From contig DAOWIM010000158.1 in assembly GCA_030640905.1 (NCBI GenBank), forward strand, positions 1 through 5,771: a DNA stretch of 5,771 nucleotides. The letters run 5' to 3'. The position numbers and the translations under genes were made by a program. Of this stretch, positions 5,701 through 5,771 are shown in pieces. Under the pieces are notes generated by a model that was not told the DNA's origin, searched no databases, and saw nothing but the letters and a program-made list of their open reading frames with translations. This DNA is from a bacterium (lineage in GTDB: Bacteria; Zixibacteria; MSB-5A5; GN15; FEB-12). How positions within the stretch are numbered: the stretch's first letter is position 1; each line of letters starts with the position of its first letter.

Positions 5701-5705
5701 GGAGG
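5701..5705 (+). promoter_or_regulatory. Ribosome binding site for the last reading frame
   Basis: GGAGG lies 5 bases before ATG 5711, an ideal strength and spacing. It favours this ATG over the in-frame ATG at 5723. Confidence 0.6.
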
Positions 5706-5710
5706 CAATC

Positions 5711-5771
5711 ATGGCTGCAGTAATGTCAAACAATAGAGTTAGGAAAGAACCCCACTCCAAGGAGTGCACCA
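5711..5771 (+). CDS. 5' end of an unidentified gene, cut by the window edge
   Basis: A frame opens at ATG 5711 behind a GGAGG ribosome site and stays open for all 20 codons that remain (MAAVMSNNRVRKEPHSKECT). The start has no signal peptide or membrane segment and is basic, so a cytoplasmic product is likely. Too little is present to name it. It lies after the operon terminator and the repeat-rich stretch, so it is a separate transcription unit with its promoter probably inside 5500-5700; no clear -35/-10 pair stands out there. A chance open frame is possible given the short length, but the ribosome site makes a real gene more likely. Confidence 0.55.
   Translation, partial: MAAVMSNNRVRKEPHSKECT

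Larger units (their letters stand above)
5216..5710. other. Gene-poor region rich in palindromes and repeats
   Basis: No convincing gene lies here. Both strands have moderately long open frames, but they lack ribosome sites, start at rare codons or inside repeats, and translate to low-complexity Ser/Gly/Phe/Arg-rich or Lys/Pro/Asn-rich chains. The + strand is T-rich with many GGGG and TTTT words, unlike the coding part of the window. What it does hold is an array of compact stem-loops, tandem 19-21-bp units and a 13-bp direct repeat, listed separately. The region reads as a decayed mobile or repetitive element rather than as a leader of the next gene. Confidence 0.6.

Overview
The window looks like a chromosomal segment of a diderm (two-membrane) bacterium with roughly balanced base composition. 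It holds an NtrC-type two-component pair, then two genes for exported envelope proteins, then a gene-poor tail rich in short palindromes and repeats. The style of the sensor kinase and the unfamiliar envelope proteins would fit an uncultured lineage of the FCB type, such as Zixibacteria. That placement is only an impression; no marker gene is present to prove it.

Layout. Bases 1-1253 are the 3' part of a membrane sensor histidine kinase whose N-terminus lies outside the window. Three bases later (1257-2588) comes a complete sigma54-dependent response regulator with receiver, AAA+ (including GAFTGA) and Fis-type HTH domains. A 176-bp gap follows. It carries three small dyads, repeated TTTAGAGGCGG-like words, and a good match to a sigma54 (-24/-12) promoter at 2711-2726. 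A strong Shine-Dalgarno and an exported protein gene (2765-3802) come directly after it. That protein is built from four tandem alpha-helical repeats of about 75-80 residues. Twenty bases on is a signal-peptide-bearing protein of outer-membrane beta-barrel character (3823-5088). An intrinsic terminator at 5186-5215 closes the unit.

Working model (inference): the kinase senses an envelope or periplasmic state through its extracytoplasmic domain and phosphorylates the regulator. The regulator binds the dyad/repeat cluster and activates sigma54 polymerase at 2711-2726, producing the periplasmic helical-repeat protein and its beta-barrel partner. The two exported proteins match no family I can name with confidence, so the four genes together are a candidate undescribed envelope-response module.

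Bases 5216-5710 hold no convincing gene. They carry at least six compact 13-nt stem-loops (5-bp arms, 3-nt loop) whose arms differ in sequence but stay complementary, most of them followed by T runs. They also hold tandem 19-21-bp units that resemble the multiple terminal repeats of IS21-family elements, and a 13-bp direct repeat 79 bp apart. The likeliest reading is a decayed mobile-element end or repetitive-palindrome region. A new reading frame with a good ribosome binding site starts at 5711 and runs off the window.
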